Shown here: piece after piece, positions 35,812-44,081 of the stretch
How the letters are laid out: each line of letters begins with the position of its first letter
Numbering within the stretch: position 1 is the first letter of the stretch
Assembly: GCA_002839855.1 (NCBI GenBank)
Contig: PGYV01000006.1
Location: forward strand, 62,001-126,000
DNA: 64,000 nucleotides
Source of the DNA: Candidatus Goldiibacteriota bacterium HGW-Goldbacteria-1
Lineage (GTDB): Bacteria; Oederibacteriota; PGYV01
Direction of reading: 5' to 3'
Position numbers and translations under genes: made by a program
Notes under the pieces: generated by a model
The model's input: only the letters and a program-made list of their open reading frames with translations
Told to the model about the DNA's origin: nothing
Databases searched by the model: none

Positions 35812-36069
35812 ATGGACATTAAAGTTTTAGGATTAATCGCAGGTTTTTTCACGTCAATAGGTTTTATTCCACAGATAGTTAAAGGTATCAGAACAAAAAA
35901 GATGAAAGATGTCGCGTTGTGGCAGTACATTCTGACTTTTATAGGTATCACATTATGGCTTATCTACGGCGTCATCATTAAGGACACCCCGCTTATCGCG
36001 GCCAACGCTTTTTCACTTGTATGCGTCACAACGGTATTATCACTGCGTATTATGTACCGCAACAACTGA
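35812..36069 (+). CDS. SemiSWEET-family small sugar transporter
   Basis: A three-helix PQ-loop protein of 85 residues that would dimerise to move small sugars. The motif GFIPQIVKGIRTKKMKDVA places P20-Q21 in helix 1, and W38 and N66 lie in helices 2 and 3 (LWQYILTFIG; AANAFSLVC) where bacterial SemiSWEETs bind substrate. Length and motif fit the family exactly. GGGAGC precedes ATG 35812. The next reading frame starts 2 nt after its stop. Confidence 0.9.
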   Translation: MDIKVLGLIAGFFTSIGFIPQIVKGIRTKKMKDVALWQYILTFIGITLWLIYGVIIKDTPLIAANAFSLVCVTTVLSLRIMYRNN

Positions 36070-36070
36070 C

Positions 36071-37105
36071 ATGCCGGCTAATCCAAAATCTCCAAAACCT
36101 TTAATACGCGTCGAAAAACGCGGAGGCAAAGAAGTAACTGTTATCATCAATCTGCACACTTATGGCAGCGCGCGCCTTGAAAAGATAGCAGGTGATTTGA
36201 AAAAGTCCTGCGGCTGCGGCGGAACTGTTAAAAACGGTGCAATAGAGATACAGGGAAACAAAACCGATACTGTAAAGGATTATCTGATGAAAAATATACT
36301 GGCGTTGATTCTTATATTATTTATGGTTTCATGTAAATCCCCGTCTGTTAATATAAACGAACCCAATACACAGCCCTATGATTACGGCGAATTGGCGCTG
36401 CTGAATCTTAATTTTAATTCCCAGACATACTCTCCGTGGGAAGGGCAGTACACGGCAGATGGTGTTAACTTTTCTTATACTGACACCGGCGCATACGAAG
36501 GCAGCTACTGCGGCAAATTCAAAATAGGTGCGGGCGGCGATTTATGGACATCGCCAAACAACGGGTCGCAGACCGCAAGAAGCGAACTGCAGTTAATGCG
36601 CACAGCACCGGCCGGTACCGAAATTTATTATTCCTGGTACATTAAAATTGATTCTTCTTATACTGAAAGTAATGACTGGCAGGTAATAGGGCAGTTTCAC
36701 GACCAGCCCGACCCCGCGCTTGGAGAAACATGGAGTAATTATCCCGCTCATTCGCCCCCGCTTGCCTACAAATATAAAAACGGTAACCTGATAATCAGCG
36801 TATACAGCTGGGATATAAACGGTGTAATGGATATTGCGTCAGTGCCTTTAAGCAAAGGAGTCTGGCACAGGATTAAAACAAGGGTGTTTTGGAGCACAGA
36901 AAACACAGGGTTTGTTGAAGCGTGGCTTGACGGCACGGCAATTGAAAGCGGTACCGGTCTTACAAGATACACCGCAAGAAATTGTTTTAACAACGCAGGC
37001 AATTACATTAAAATTGGTTTATACAGGTCAAATTCAATAACAACAGAGGGAATTGTTTACTACGATAATATCAAATCCGGTTTAACATCAGAGTCAGTGG
37101 ATTAA
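36071..37105 (+). CDS. Open frame joining a SUI1 (eIF1-like) domain to a secreted polysaccharide-lyase-like lipoprotein
   Basis: Residues 1-72 from ATG 36071 are a SUI1/YciH translation-factor domain (IRVEKRGGKEVTVII, DLKKSCGCGGTVKNGAIEIQG). Without a stop, the frame continues at ATG 36287 into a lipoprotein signal (ALILILFMVSCKS) and a 255-residue jelly-roll like PF14099 polysaccharide lyases (ARSELQLMR, YSWYIKIDSSY, WQVIGQFHDQP, GVWHRIKTRVFW). A cytosolic factor and an exported enzyme cannot easily share one chain. AAGGA, 7 nt before ATG 36287, argues that the lipoprotein is made separately. The SUI1 part lacks its usual C-terminal end, suggesting a deletion joined two genes, or an assembly error. 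Confidence 0.75.
   Translation: MPANPKSPKPLIRVEKRGGKEVTVIINLHTYGSARLEKIAGDLKKSCGCGGTVKNGAIEIQGNKTDTVKDYLMKNILALILILFMVSCKSPSVNINEPNTQPYDYGELALLNLNFNSQTYSPWEGQYTADGVNFSYTDTGAYEGSYCGKFKIGAGGDLWTSPNNGSQTARSELQLMRTAPAGTEIYYSWYIKIDSSYTESNDWQVIGQFHDQPDPALGETWSNYPAHSPPLAYKYKNGNLIISVYSWDINGVMDIASVPLSKGVWHRIKTRVFWSTENTGFVEAWLDGTAIESGTGLTRYTARNCFNNAGNYIKIGLYRSNSITTEGIVYYDNIKSGLTSESVD
36275..36289 (+). promoter_or_regulatory. Internal ribosome site and start codon of the lyase lipoprotein
   Basis: AAGGA (36275-36279) is 7 nt before ATG 36287. Starting here gives a normal lipoprotein of 272 residues with signal sequence and lipobox (VSC), independent of the upstream SUI1 part. Confidence 0.65.
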
Positions 37106-37121
37106 GACAAACGGAGGCTTT

Positions 37122-37553
37122 ATGAAAATCTGGGATTCGTGGTTATTGCTTGCTTTTGCGTCGGCATTTTTTGCGGGATTAACGGCAATATTTGGAAAAG
37201 TAGGAGTGGCGGGAATTAATTCCAATCTTGCCACCTTTATCCGCACGGTAATAATTATCGGCATCATTGCACTTATAGTCACGTGGAGAAAAGAGTGGCA
37301 GCCTTTAAACACCATCTCTACACATACACTTATTTTTCTTGCCTTATCCGCGATTGCCACAGGTGCATCGTGGTTATGTTATTACCGCGCGCTTCAGATA
37401 GGCCCCGCGTCACGCGTGGCGCCAATTGACAAACTTAGCGTGGTCTTCGCGATGGTACTGGCATTTATATTTTTAAAAGAAACCCTTACATGGAAAGCGG
37501 CAATAGGGGGCTCTTTAATCGCCGCCGGAGCAATATTTCTGGCCTTACCGTAA
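37122..37553 (+). CDS. EamA-domain (drug/metabolite) transporter, half-size
   Basis: Small membrane protein of 143 residues with five hydrophobic segments, a single EamA unit instead of the usual two. FAGLTAIFGKVGVAGINSNLATFIR and the second-half ALQIGPASRVAPIDKLSVVFAM and FLKETLTW are typical of this subgroup. It would need to dimerise to transport. The substrate is unknown. ACGGAGG lies just before ATG 37122. It is the last + strand gene of the mutS cluster and faces a minus-strand lipoprotein gene 55 bp away. Confidence 0.87.
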   Translation: MKIWDSWLLLAFASAFFAGLTAIFGKVGVAGINSNLATFIRTVIIIGIIALIVTWRKEWQPLNTISTHTLIFLALSAIATGASWLCYYRALQIGPASRVAPIDKLSVVFAMVLAFIFLKETLTWKAAIGGSLIAAGAIFLALP

Positions 37554-37608
37554 AGGTTAAAGTTATTTATGTTTGTTTTGGTATTATGAATTGATTTGCT
37601 GATGTTTA

Positions 37609-38205
37609 TTAAAAATTGGGACACCCATCGTAGTTCAGACAATGATGTGGTACTGTGTAATCTCCACCATCAGTCACAACAATAGTATTGCCCAAAACCG
37701 TATATGTTCCTATCGGAACGTCAAAAAATACATAACCTGTATGATCGCCACCAGGGCATCCTGTACGAAATTCCCATCCCAAAGGTTCAAGTATTATTGA
37801 TGCACAGTTCACCGACATATTACATCCGGTGCAATTTGAATCCGTATGTCCTATTGTCCCGTGAATCGTTGATCCGCCTTCAACCGCTCCTATATTTGTC
37901 GCTGTGGGTAAAGGAGTCGGTAATGGAGTGTTTGTTGATGTGGCTGTAAATGAAGGCGTAAATGTTGGAGTAATTGTAGGTGTTTTTGTCGGCGTTAGTG
38001 TATAAGTTATTGTTCTTGTGTAAGTATGTGTATATGAAAAGGTTGGCATTAGAGTATTAGTGTCAGTCACGGTGGCAGTGGCAGTGTCTATATATACATC
38101 GAAATCTCCAGATTTCGTGACTGCCGCAGGCGATTGATGCCTTGAGCAGTTTACGGCTATTAAAAGTGCGGCTGTGATAACTAGTACCCCGATGTATTTT
38201 CCCAT
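37609..38205 (-). CDS. Thr/Pro-stalk lipoprotein, paralog A
   Basis: Lipoprotein signal with lipobox AVNCS, then a stalk of about 65 residues made almost only of Thr, Pro, Ser, Tyr and Ile (TPTKTPTITPTFTPSFTATS). A 90-residue Cys-rich C-terminal domain follows (GHTDSNCTGCNMSVNCASI, VPIGTYTVLGNTIVVTDGG, ending GCPNF). I do not recognise this domain; it has the feel of a small surface beta-fold with disulfides. It is a close paralog of the gene at 38448. ATG 38205 has no Shine-Dalgarno, and a TTG six codons upstream is an alternative start. Confidence 0.7.
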   Translation of the reverse strand: MGKYIGVLVITAALLIAVNCSRHQSPAAVTKSGDFDVYIDTATATVTDTNTLMPTFSYTHTYTRTITYTLTPTKTPTITPTFTPSFTATSTNTPLPTPLPTATNIGAVEGGSTIHGTIGHTDSNCTGCNMSVNCASIILEPLGWEFRTGCPGGDHTGYVFFDVPIGTYTVLGNTIVVTDGGDYTVPHHCLNYDGCPNF

Positions 38206-38222
38206 AATTATATTAGACAACA
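38162..38222. repeat. 61-bp exact duplicate (copy 1), 5' end of paralog A
   Basis: Identical base for base to 39079-39139. It covers the signal-peptide codons and the region just upstream of the start. Confidence 0.9.
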
Positions 38223-38281
38223 AAAGACGAAAAATGTCTCTATAATTTTTTAATAATTAATTTGTGATTCGCTTTTATTGA

Positions 38282-38302
38282 AGCGGATCTTCAGCCCGCG
38301 GT
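38282..38302 (+). repeat. P2-like hairpin fragment
   Basis: GCGGATCTTCAGCCCGCGGT resembles the 3' part of P2. The rest of the 242-bp spacer (38206-38447) holds only the P1 copy and a TATAGAGAC motif shared with the upstream region of paralog B. Confidence 0.4.
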
Positions 38303-38368
38303 TTGTTTTTGATAATATTGAATTTCGGTTTGGTAGCCGCTTGCGTTGTTTAAGTTTTTTTTACCAAA

Positions 38369-38390
38369 GAGACGCAATGCATTTCGTCTC
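38369..38390. repeat. P1 palindrome, one mismatch
   Basis: Halves GAGACGCAATG and CATTTCGTCTC: one mismatch in an otherwise complete 22-bp palindrome. Confidence 0.75.
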
Positions 38391-38447
38391 GTTTTTGTTT
38401 TAGTGTTTGGCAGAGGTGAACTTTATAGTGTGTTTGTTTAAACTGAA

Positions 38448-39140
38448 TTAAAAATTTGGACAGCCTGTATAGTTTACACAATGATGTGGAACTTGATAAT
38501 TTCCTCCGTCAGTAACAACTATCGTATGGCCCAAAACGATATATGTCCCAATCGGAACATTACTGAAACCATAACTTGTACCGCTGGCCCCTCCCGGACA
38601 TTCCGATGAATATATCCAGCCTAACGGGATAAGTTCTACTGAAATGCAGTTTAAAGATAAATTACAACTGTAACAATTTGAATCCGTATGTCCCATCGTT
38701 CCGTAAATATTTGCGCCACCTTCAACCGCACCTATATTTGTTGCGGTTGGCATAGGTGTAGGCAAAGGCGTATTTGATGATGTTGCCGTGAAAGTGTAAG
38801 TAAAAGTGGGAGTAATTGTGCGTGTAATAGTCGGTGTTCCTGTATCAGTAATTGTGTTTGTATGAGTATGCGTATATGTATAAGTAAAAGTAGGCGTAAT
38901 TGTAGGTGTATTAGCCGGAGTTCTTGTGTAAGTTATTGTACATGTATAAGTATGCGTATATGTATAGATTGGTATTATTGTAAATGTAAACGTCGGAGTA
39001 ATAGTTACAGAACCTGTATATAATTCAATTTCCGTAATCGCCGCAGGGGATTGATGCCTTGCGCAATTTGCTGCTAAAAAAAGTGCGGCTGTGATAACTA
39101 GTACCCCGATGTATTTTCCCATAATTATATTAGACAACAT
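38448..39140 (-). CDS. Thr/Pro-stalk lipoprotein, paralog B
   Basis: Same plan as the gene at 37609: lipobox LAANCA, a longer stalk (about 95 residues; repeats such as TPTITPTFTYTYTHTHTNT), then the same Cys-containing C-terminal domain (GHTDSNCYSCNLSLNCISV, VPIGTYIVLGHTIVVTDGG, CPNF). The two ends are far better conserved than the stalk, which differs in length by about 27 residues, as expected from slippage in repeats. ATG 39140 and an ATG six codons downstream are both possible starts, and neither has a clear Shine-Dalgarno. Function unknown; probably surface-exposed. Confidence 0.7.
   Translation of the reverse strand: MLSNIIMGKYIGVLVITAALFLAANCARHQSPAAITEIELYTGSVTITPTFTFTIIPIYTYTHTYTCTITYTRTPANTPTITPTFTYTYTHTHTNTITDTGTPTITRTITPTFTYTFTATSSNTPLPTPMPTATNIGAVEGGANIYGTMGHTDSNCYSCNLSLNCISVELIPLGWIYSSECPGGASGTSYGFSNVPIGTYIVLGHTIVVTDGGNYQVPHHCVNYTGCPNF
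39079..39139. repeat. 61-bp exact duplicate (copy 2), 5' end of paralog B
   Basis: Identical to 38162-38222. Perfect identity over 61 bp, next to a strongly diverged stalk, points to recent duplication or gene conversion at the 5' end. Confidence 0.9.
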
Positions 39141-39179
39141 TAAGCGAAAAAAGTCTCTATATGTTATATATTTTGCCCT

Positions 39180-39212
39180 GGTAGACGCGGGTCTTTAAGC
39201 CCGCGGTAGTTA
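39180..39212 (+). repeat. P2 hairpin element
   Basis: GGTAGACGCGGGTC, TTTAAG, CCCGCGGTAG: the standard form with one extra A in the loop. Confidence 0.75.
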
Positions 39213-39278
39213 ACAATTAACAAACGCTTTTAATTTTTGTAATTAATAATTTAGGAACACCTACAAAACCAAAATTTA

Positions 39279-39303
39279 TCGGGCTGAATACCCGCGTCTA
39301 TCC
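39279..39303 (-). repeat. P2 hairpin element, reverse orientation
   Basis: CGGGCTGAATACCCGCGTCTATCC: inverted P2 with the outer part of the stem lost. Confidence 0.65.
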
Positions 39304-39305
39304 TG

Positions 39306-39363
39306 CCTGTTTCCGATAGCAAGCTCGCTTCATTGCCGGGATTTCCGCTTCGCAGGCTCACTC
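39306..39363 (-). repeat. P5 dispersed element, copy 2
   Basis: Reverse complement reads GCCTGCGAAGCGG, then AATCCCGGCAATGAAGCGAG, then CTATCGGAA, matching 25877-25930 with a few substitutions. Confidence 0.7.
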
Positions 39364-39390
39364 TAACCACAACATATTATCAAATCAAAA

Positions 39391-39417
39391 CCACGCACCT
39401 TAAAAGGCACGGCTACC
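39391..39417 (-). repeat. P2 hairpin element, variant, reverse orientation
   Basis: CCACGCACCTTAAAAGGCACGGCTACC: the inverted form with an ACC/GGC stem variant. Its ends match the flanks of the interrupted element at 2600-2668. Confidence 0.55.
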
Positions 39418-39583
39418 AAAGCAAAGTCCCTCTAAGTCTCTTCGCTGTTGTTTTTCTGCTTTATCTATGGGATATGGGATAACCGTTTATGGGATAAGTA
39501 TTTGTTCATCCGTCTTTTATTTCTTTACATATGAAAATTTTATGATAATATATCACTTATTACTTAATATTCAGGAGGTAAAC

Positions 39584-40045
39584 ATGAAAGAAGTAAAAGG
39601 TTCACTTACAGGAAAAGGCAAAAAGGTCGGTATTGTAATATCACGTTTCAATGAATCCATCAGCAATAACCTGTTAAAGGGCGCTGTTGACTGCCTTACA
39701 AGGCACGGCGTGGCAGAAGATATGATAGAAGTGTTCTGGACACCGGGCGCTTTTGAAATTCCCGTTGTACTGGCGCAGCTTGTAAAGAAGGCAAAATTTA
39801 ACGGTTTTATTGCGCTTGGCGCGGTTATCAGGGGCGAAACACCTCATTTTGACTACGTGGCATCAGAAGTTTCCAAAGGCATCGCAAACACAAGTATTAA
39901 TTCCGGCATTCCGGTGGCTTTCGGCGTAATCACAGCCGACACAATGGAACAGGCACAGGACAGGGCAGGGGCAAAAAGCGGAAACAAAGGTTGGGATTCA
40001 GCTTCCGCGGTACTTGAAATGATGGATTTAATGGACAAACTTTAA
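39584..40045 (+). CDS. ribH: 6,7-dimethyl-8-ribityllumazine synthase
   Basis: Penultimate enzyme of riboflavin synthesis, assembling as a pentamer or 60-mer. The 153 residues fit. Signature stretches are VISRFNESISNNLLKGAVD, VFWTPGAFEIPVVL, and the phosphate-binding GAVIRGETPHFDYVASEVSKG with its catalytic His. I set the start at ATG 39584, 4 nt after AGGAGGT; the frame is open further upstream but has no ribosome site. nusB follows, the classical ribH-nusB pair. Other rib genes are not in the window. Confidence 0.96.
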   Translation: MKEVKGSLTGKGKKVGIVISRFNESISNNLLKGAVDCLTRHGVAEDMIEVFWTPGAFEIPVVLAQLVKKAKFNGFIALGAVIRGETPHFDYVASEVSKGIANTSINSGIPVAFGVITADTMEQAQDRAGAKSGNKGWDSASAVLEMMDLMDKL

Positions 40046-40082
40046 CAGGAATAAAAATCCGCTCTTTAAAGGACAATACGAC

Positions 40083-40556
40083 ATGGGAATACGACGCGCA
40101 GGAAGAATAATTACATTGCAGGGCCTTTACCAGATGGACATCGCCAAAAAAACAAAACTTGAAATAATTGACTTCATAGAAAACTACCCGGCTCTTAAAC
40201 TTACCGAAGACGAACCTAAAGAAAACTTCATTGAAAAATCAAAAGAATTTGCAATTGACCTTATTAATGTCATTGACGAACATCAGGAAGAAATAGACAC
40301 CATAGTCCCCAAATACCTTAAAAACTGGAAGTTTGACCGTATTCTGTCAATTGACAGGTGCATTTTAAGGATGGGCGCGGGGGAATTCCTCTTTAAAGAA
40401 GACATTCCATACAAAGTCACAATTAACGAAGCGATTGAACTTGCCAAAAAATTTGGGGATGAAAAATCCGGCGGTTTTGTAAATGGTGTCCTGGATAACA
40501 TTGTCAAAAACGAAGCTGAAAACTTTCCTGTGCTGAAGAAGAAAGTGAATAGATAA
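40083..40556 (+). CDS. nusB: Transcription antitermination factor NusB
   Basis: All-helical RNA-binding protein of the rRNA antitermination complex, which binds boxA RNA with NusE (S10). The 157 residues show the arginine-rich start GIRRAGRIITLQGLYQMDI, the central W-x-x-x-R-I-x-x-I-D-R motif (KNWKFDRILSIDRCILRMGAGEF) and the final INEAIELAKKFGDEKSGGFVNGVLDNI. AAGGA lies 7 nt before ATG 40083. It is co-transcribed with ribH. Confidence 0.96.
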   Translation: MGIRRAGRIITLQGLYQMDIAKKTKLEIIDFIENYPALKLTEDEPKENFIEKSKEFAIDLINVIDEHQEEIDTIVPKYLKNWKFDRILSIDRCILRMGAGEFLFKEDIPYKVTINEAIELAKKFGDEKSGGFVNGVLDNIVKNEAENFPVLKKKVNR

Positions 40557-40561
40557 TTAAG

Positions 40562-40673
40562 GGCTGATGCTTGGAAGGTTAGACGCTTGGATGGTCGGTA
40601 AAAACAAATCCAAGAACGGCTGATGCTTGGACGGTTAGATGGTTGGATGGTCGGCTAAAACAAACCCAAGAAC
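40562..40673 (-). repeat. 56-bp tandem duplication containing inverted P3 octamer cassettes
   Basis: Two head-to-tail 56-bp copies (40562-40617 and 40618-40673), six mismatches by eye. Each begins with four period-8 units (GATGCTTG, GAAGGTTA, GACGCTTG, GATGGTCG and close variants), the reverse complement of P3, followed by AAAACAAAYCCAAGAAC. Confidence 0.85.
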
Positions 40674-40724
40674 GCAACATACAATCCGCATATTTTCCTC
40701 ATTGTCCCTTACGGGACATTTGCC

Positions 40725-40753
40725 TTTACAACCCTAATAAAATATAGTATAAA
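40725..40753 (+). promoter_or_regulatory. Promoter of the ftsH operon
   Basis: TTTACA (40725-40730), 17-bp spacer, TATAAA (40748-40753). The spacer contains CCCTAATAAAATATAG, nearly repeated at 48381. The leader would be about 42 nt. Confidence 0.65.
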
Positions 40754-40801
40754 TGACATACGGCATTACTATCTGCCTGTAATTTACAAGGAGGTTTTAC
40801 T

Positions 40802-42664
40802 TTGAAAAAACTTGGAAACATTTCTTCATCTCTCTCATTCTGGCTTTTCATTTTCTTTATAGTTGTAATTTTCGCCAATTATTATTCTTCCAATAAACAG
40901 CAGGCGGTTAAAAAAATAAGTTACTCTGAAATGCTTTCTCTTGCATCTTCGGGTAATATTACCGAAGTTACAATAGAGGTTCAGGATACTATTAACCTTG
41001 TAAAAGGAGCCACCAAAGACAGCGTAAAATTTGAATCCTCCGCCCCTTTAAACGATGACTTAATGTATAAAACTCTTCACGAAAATAAAGTAAAAATAAC
41101 ATCCAAACTTCCCGGTTCCACCTTTGGGCGTATGTTCGGCTCTTTCTTTTTATATTTTGGCCCTATTCTTATCTTAATAATTTTCTGGGTTTTTATGATG
41201 AACAAATCTCAGGGCGGCGCCGGCGGCGCAATGTCTTTTGGCAAAAGCAAAGCCAAACTTGCGGTGGTTGGCGGAAAAATAACCTTTGCCGATGTGTCCG
41301 GTGTTGACGAAGCAAAAGAGGAACTTAAAGAGATAATTGACTTCTTAAAAGACCCTAAACGCTTTCAGAAACTTGGCGGAAAAATTCCCAAAGGCGTACT
41401 TTTACTTGGGCCCCCGGGATCCGGCAAAACACTTCTTGCCCGCGCGGTAGCAGGCGAAGCAGGGGTTCCGTTTTTCTCCATCTCCGGCTCTGACTTTGTT
41501 GAAATGTTTGTGGGCGTAGGCGCGGCGCGCGTGCGCGACCTTTTTGAACAGGGAAAGAAAAGCGCTCCGTGCATAATATTCATTGATGAAATAGACGCGG
41601 TAGGACGCTACAGAGGCGCGGGATTAGGCGGCGGACACGACGAAAGGGAGCAAACCTTAAACGCCCTGCTTGTAGAAATGGACGGTTTTGAAAAAAATAA
41701 CGGCGTCATTATTATAGCAGCCACCAACAGGCCCGACGTTTTAGACCCGGCGCTTATGAGGCCCGGAAGGTTTGACAGGCAGGTTGTGGTAGACAGGCCG
41801 GATTTAAACGGCAGGGAAGGAATTTTAAAAGTTCATTCAAAAGACGTAAAGCTTGCATCCGAAATAGACCTTATGGTTATTGCGCGCAGGACGCCCGGTT
41901 TTTCCGGCGCTGACCTTGCGAATCTTATAAACGAAGCGGCGCTTCTTGCGGCAAGAAGAAATAAGAAAGAAGTCACCATGGATGAACTCGAAGAATCCAT
42001 TGACCGCGTTATGGCCGGCCCGCAGAGAAAAAGCAGGGTAATTAAAGATGAAGAAAAGAAACGCATCGCGTATCACGAAGCAGGCCATGCCATTGTGGCA
42101 AAAGCCCTTCCTGACACCCATCCCGTGCATAAAATATCCATTATACCGCGCGGTTTTGGCGCTCTTGGATATACGCTTCAATTACCGACAGAAGACCGGT
42201 TTTTGGCCACAAAAAATGAAATGATAAACACCATAAAGATAATGATGGGCGGCCGCGTGGCAGAAGAGCTTATCTTTGATGACATATCCACCGGCGCAAG
42301 CAATGATATAGAACGCGCCACAGCCACCGCGCACGACATGATTACCAGGTATGGCATGAGCAAAGTTATGGGCCCCATTACTTTCGGGAAATCAAATCAG
42401 GAAGTTTTTATAGGCAAGGACCTGATGAAAGAAAAGAATTACTCTGAAGAGACCGCGCAGAAAATTGATTCAGAGGTTAAAAGCATAGTCACCGGCGCGT
42501 ATGACGAAGCAAAGATTATTTTAACTTCAAATAAAAAACTGCTTATAAAAATCGCCGAGACACTCCTTGAAAAAGAAGTAATGGACAGCGAGGAATTCAT
42601 AAAACTTTTTGACGAAAACAGCATAAAAGCAAAAAGCACAAAAAGGACAAAAAAGAATGGATAA
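40802..42664 (+). CDS. ftsH: ATP-dependent zinc metalloprotease FtsH
   Basis: Hexameric inner-membrane AAA+ protease that degrades misfolded membrane proteins and regulators. Two N-terminal helices (about 10-27 and 112-132) flank a small periplasmic domain. Walker A GPPGSGKT is at residues 203-210, Walker B IIFIDEID follows, the second region of homology is [10 protein letters not shown], and the zinc site HEAGH is at 425-429. Its length of 620 is typical. The TTG start at 40802 follows a strong AAGGAGGT. It overlaps folE by 8 nt, opening a six-gene run to pdxJ. Confidence 0.97.
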   Translation: MKKLGNISSSLSFWLFIFFIVVIFANYYSSNKQQAVKKISYSEMLSLASSGNITEVTIEVQDTINLVKGATKDSVKFESSAPLNDDLMYKTLHENKVKITSKLPGSTFGRMFGSFFLYFGPILILIIFWVFMMNKSQGGAGGAMSFGKSKAKLAVVGGKITFADVSGVDEAKEELKEIIDFLKDPKRFQKLGGKIPKGVLLLGPPGSGKTLLARAVAGEAGVPFFSISGSDFVEMFVGVGAARVRDLFEQGKKSAPCIIFIDEIDAVGRYRGAGLGGGHDEREQTLNALLVEMDGFEKNNGVIIIAATNRPDVLDPALMRPGRFDRQVVVDRPDLNGREGILKVHSKDVKLASEIDLMVIARRTPGFSGADLANLINEAALLAARRNKKEVTMDELEESIDRVMAGPQRKSRVIKDEEKKRIAYHEAGHAIVAKALPDTHPVHKISIIPRGFGALGYTLQLPTEDRFLATKNEMINTIKIMMGGRVAEELIFDDISTGASNDIERATATAHDMITRYGMSKVMGPITFGKSNQEVFIGKDLMKEKNYSEETAQKIDSEVKSIVTGAYDEAKIILTSNKKLLIKIAETLLEKEVMDSEEFIKLFDENSIKAKSTKRTKKNG

Positions 42665-43214
42665 AGAAAAGATAAAAAAAGCGGTTACTATGATTCTTGA
42701 AGCCATCGGAGAAGACACAAACCGCGAAGGCTTAAAGCAGACACCTGAACGCGTTGCGGATATGTATGAAGAAATATTCGCGGGCATAAACCAGAAGCCC
42801 GAAGAATTCATTAAAATTTTCCAGGAAGACGAACACGAAGAACTTATCATATTAAAAGACATCCCGTTTTATTCCGTTTGCGAACACCACCTGATGCCGT
42901 TTTTAGGCAAGGCGCACATAGGTTACATCCCCAAGAAAAACAGGCTGTTGGGGTTAAGCAAACTTGCCAGAATGGTTGAAATGTACGCCAAACGCCTGCA
43001 GCTGCAGGAAAGGCTTACTTCACAGGTGGCTGACACCATAATGAAAGCAGTGGACCCGCTTGGCGTCATAGTAATCGTGGAAGCCCAGCACCTTTGCACC
43101 ACAATGCGCGGTGTAAAAAAACCGGGTTCTGTAATGGTTACTTCCGCTATCCGCGGAATTTTCAAGGATGATGAAAGCGCAAGGAAAGAAGCGTTAAGCC
43201 TTATAAATAAATAG
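42657..43214 (+). CDS. folE: GTP cyclohydrolase I
   Basis: First enzyme of folate synthesis, opening GTP to dihydroneopterin triphosphate. Its length of 185 is typical. Zinc ligands lie at C75 and H78 ([10 protein letters not shown]) with a third Cys in [34 protein letters not shown] is the conserved core helix. The start overlaps the ftsH end by 8 nt, so translation is coupled. folP follows after 15 nt; folB and folK are not here. Confidence 0.97.
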   Translation: MDKEKIKKAVTMILEAIGEDTNREGLKQTPERVADMYEEIFAGINQKPEEFIKIFQEDEHEELIILKDIPFYSVCEHHLMPFLGKAHIGYIPKKNRLLGLSKLARMVEMYAKRLQLQERLTSQVADTIMKAVDPLGVIVIVEAQHLCTTMRGVKKPGSVMVTSAIRGIFKDDESARKEALSLINK

Positions 43215-43229
43215 CAGGGCGGGAACTTT

Positions 43230-44075
43230 ATGATGGTCAGGGGAATTAGATTTGATTTTTCAAAACCCTGTATTATGGGAATTTTGAACATTACCCCTGA
43301 TTCTTTTTCGGACGGCGGTTCTTTTGATTCAACAGAAAAGGCGGTAATGCACGCTGTTTACATGGCGGAAAACGGCGCCGATATAATTGATATGGGCGCC
43401 GAATCCACAAGGCCCGGCGCGGCTGCTGTAACAGAACAGGAAGAATTATCAAGGCTGATACCGGTAATAAGCGCATTTCGGGAGTTAAACAAAAACACTC
43501 CCGTTTCCGCGGACACTTACAAAGCAAAAACCGCGGCAGAGGCAATAAAAGCCGGCGCGGATATGATAAATGATATTTCAGGCGGCACTTTTGACAGCGC
43601 AATGATGCAGACGGCAGGGAAGCTTGATGTGCCTTATGTAATAATGCACACCAAAAACACCCCGGATAAAATGCAGAAAGATACCGCTTATTCGGACAAA
43701 GGCGCGGTTTCTGACATCCTGGAATATTTCAGGGAACGTATTGCCGCGGCCATAAAAGCCGGAATAAAAAAAGACAACATTATCCTGGACCCCGGAATCG
43801 GGTTTGGCAAAACGCAGCAGGACAATATTGAAATTATAAAAAATACAGTTGAATTTAAAAAACTTGGATTCCCGGTGTTAATAGGGGCTTCAAGAAAGTC
43901 ATTCATAGGCAATATAACAGGCAAGCCGCCGGATAAGCGGATTTTTGGCTCCGCGGCAGCCGCCGCGGTATCGGTAATATTCGGGGCGGATATTTTAAGG
44001 GTGCACGACGTCCCTGAAATGCGTGACTGCGTAAAAACAGCTTATGAATTCATAAAAACAAAGAAGGAGGGTTAA
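43230..44075 (+). CDS. folP: Dihydropteroate synthase
   Basis: Joins pterin diphosphate to para-aminobenzoate, the target step of sulfonamides. TIM-barrel enzyme of 281 residues with GILNITPDSFSDGG near the N-terminus, DMGAESTRPGA, ADMINDISGG, DPGIGFGKT and the basic ASRKSFIG. GGGCGGGA precedes ATG 43230. folP just before a diadenylate cyclase is a recurring bacterial gene order. Confidence 0.96.
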   Translation: MMVRGIRFDFSKPCIMGILNITPDSFSDGGSFDSTEKAVMHAVYMAENGADIIDMGAESTRPGAAAVTEQEELSRLIPVISAFRELNKNTPVSADTYKAKTAAEAIKAGADMINDISGGTFDSAMMQTAGKLDVPYVIMHTKNTPDKMQKDTAYSDKGAVSDILEYFRERIAAAIKAGIKKDNIILDPGIGFGKTQQDNIEIIKNTVEFKKLGFPVLIGASRKSFIGNITGKPPDKRIFGSAAAAAVSVIFGADILRVHDVPEMRDCVKTAYEFIKTKKEG

Positions 44076-44081
44076 ATTTAA

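Larger units (their letters stand above)
39141..39583. other. Spacer built from a repeat mosaic before ribH
   Basis: No gene. In order: P2 forward (39180-39212), A/T-rich sequence, P2 reverse (39279-39303), P5 reverse (39306-39363), P2 variant reverse (39391-39417), a P3 remnant (about 39424-39440), then a weak promoter (TTTACA at 39524, TAATAT at 39546, 16-bp spacer) and the ribH ribosome site. Confidence 0.6.

Noticed and set aside
39467-39583. 39-codon extension of ribH
   Set aside because: No ribosome site; the ribH start with AGGAGGT lies at 39584, where the conserved family region begins.
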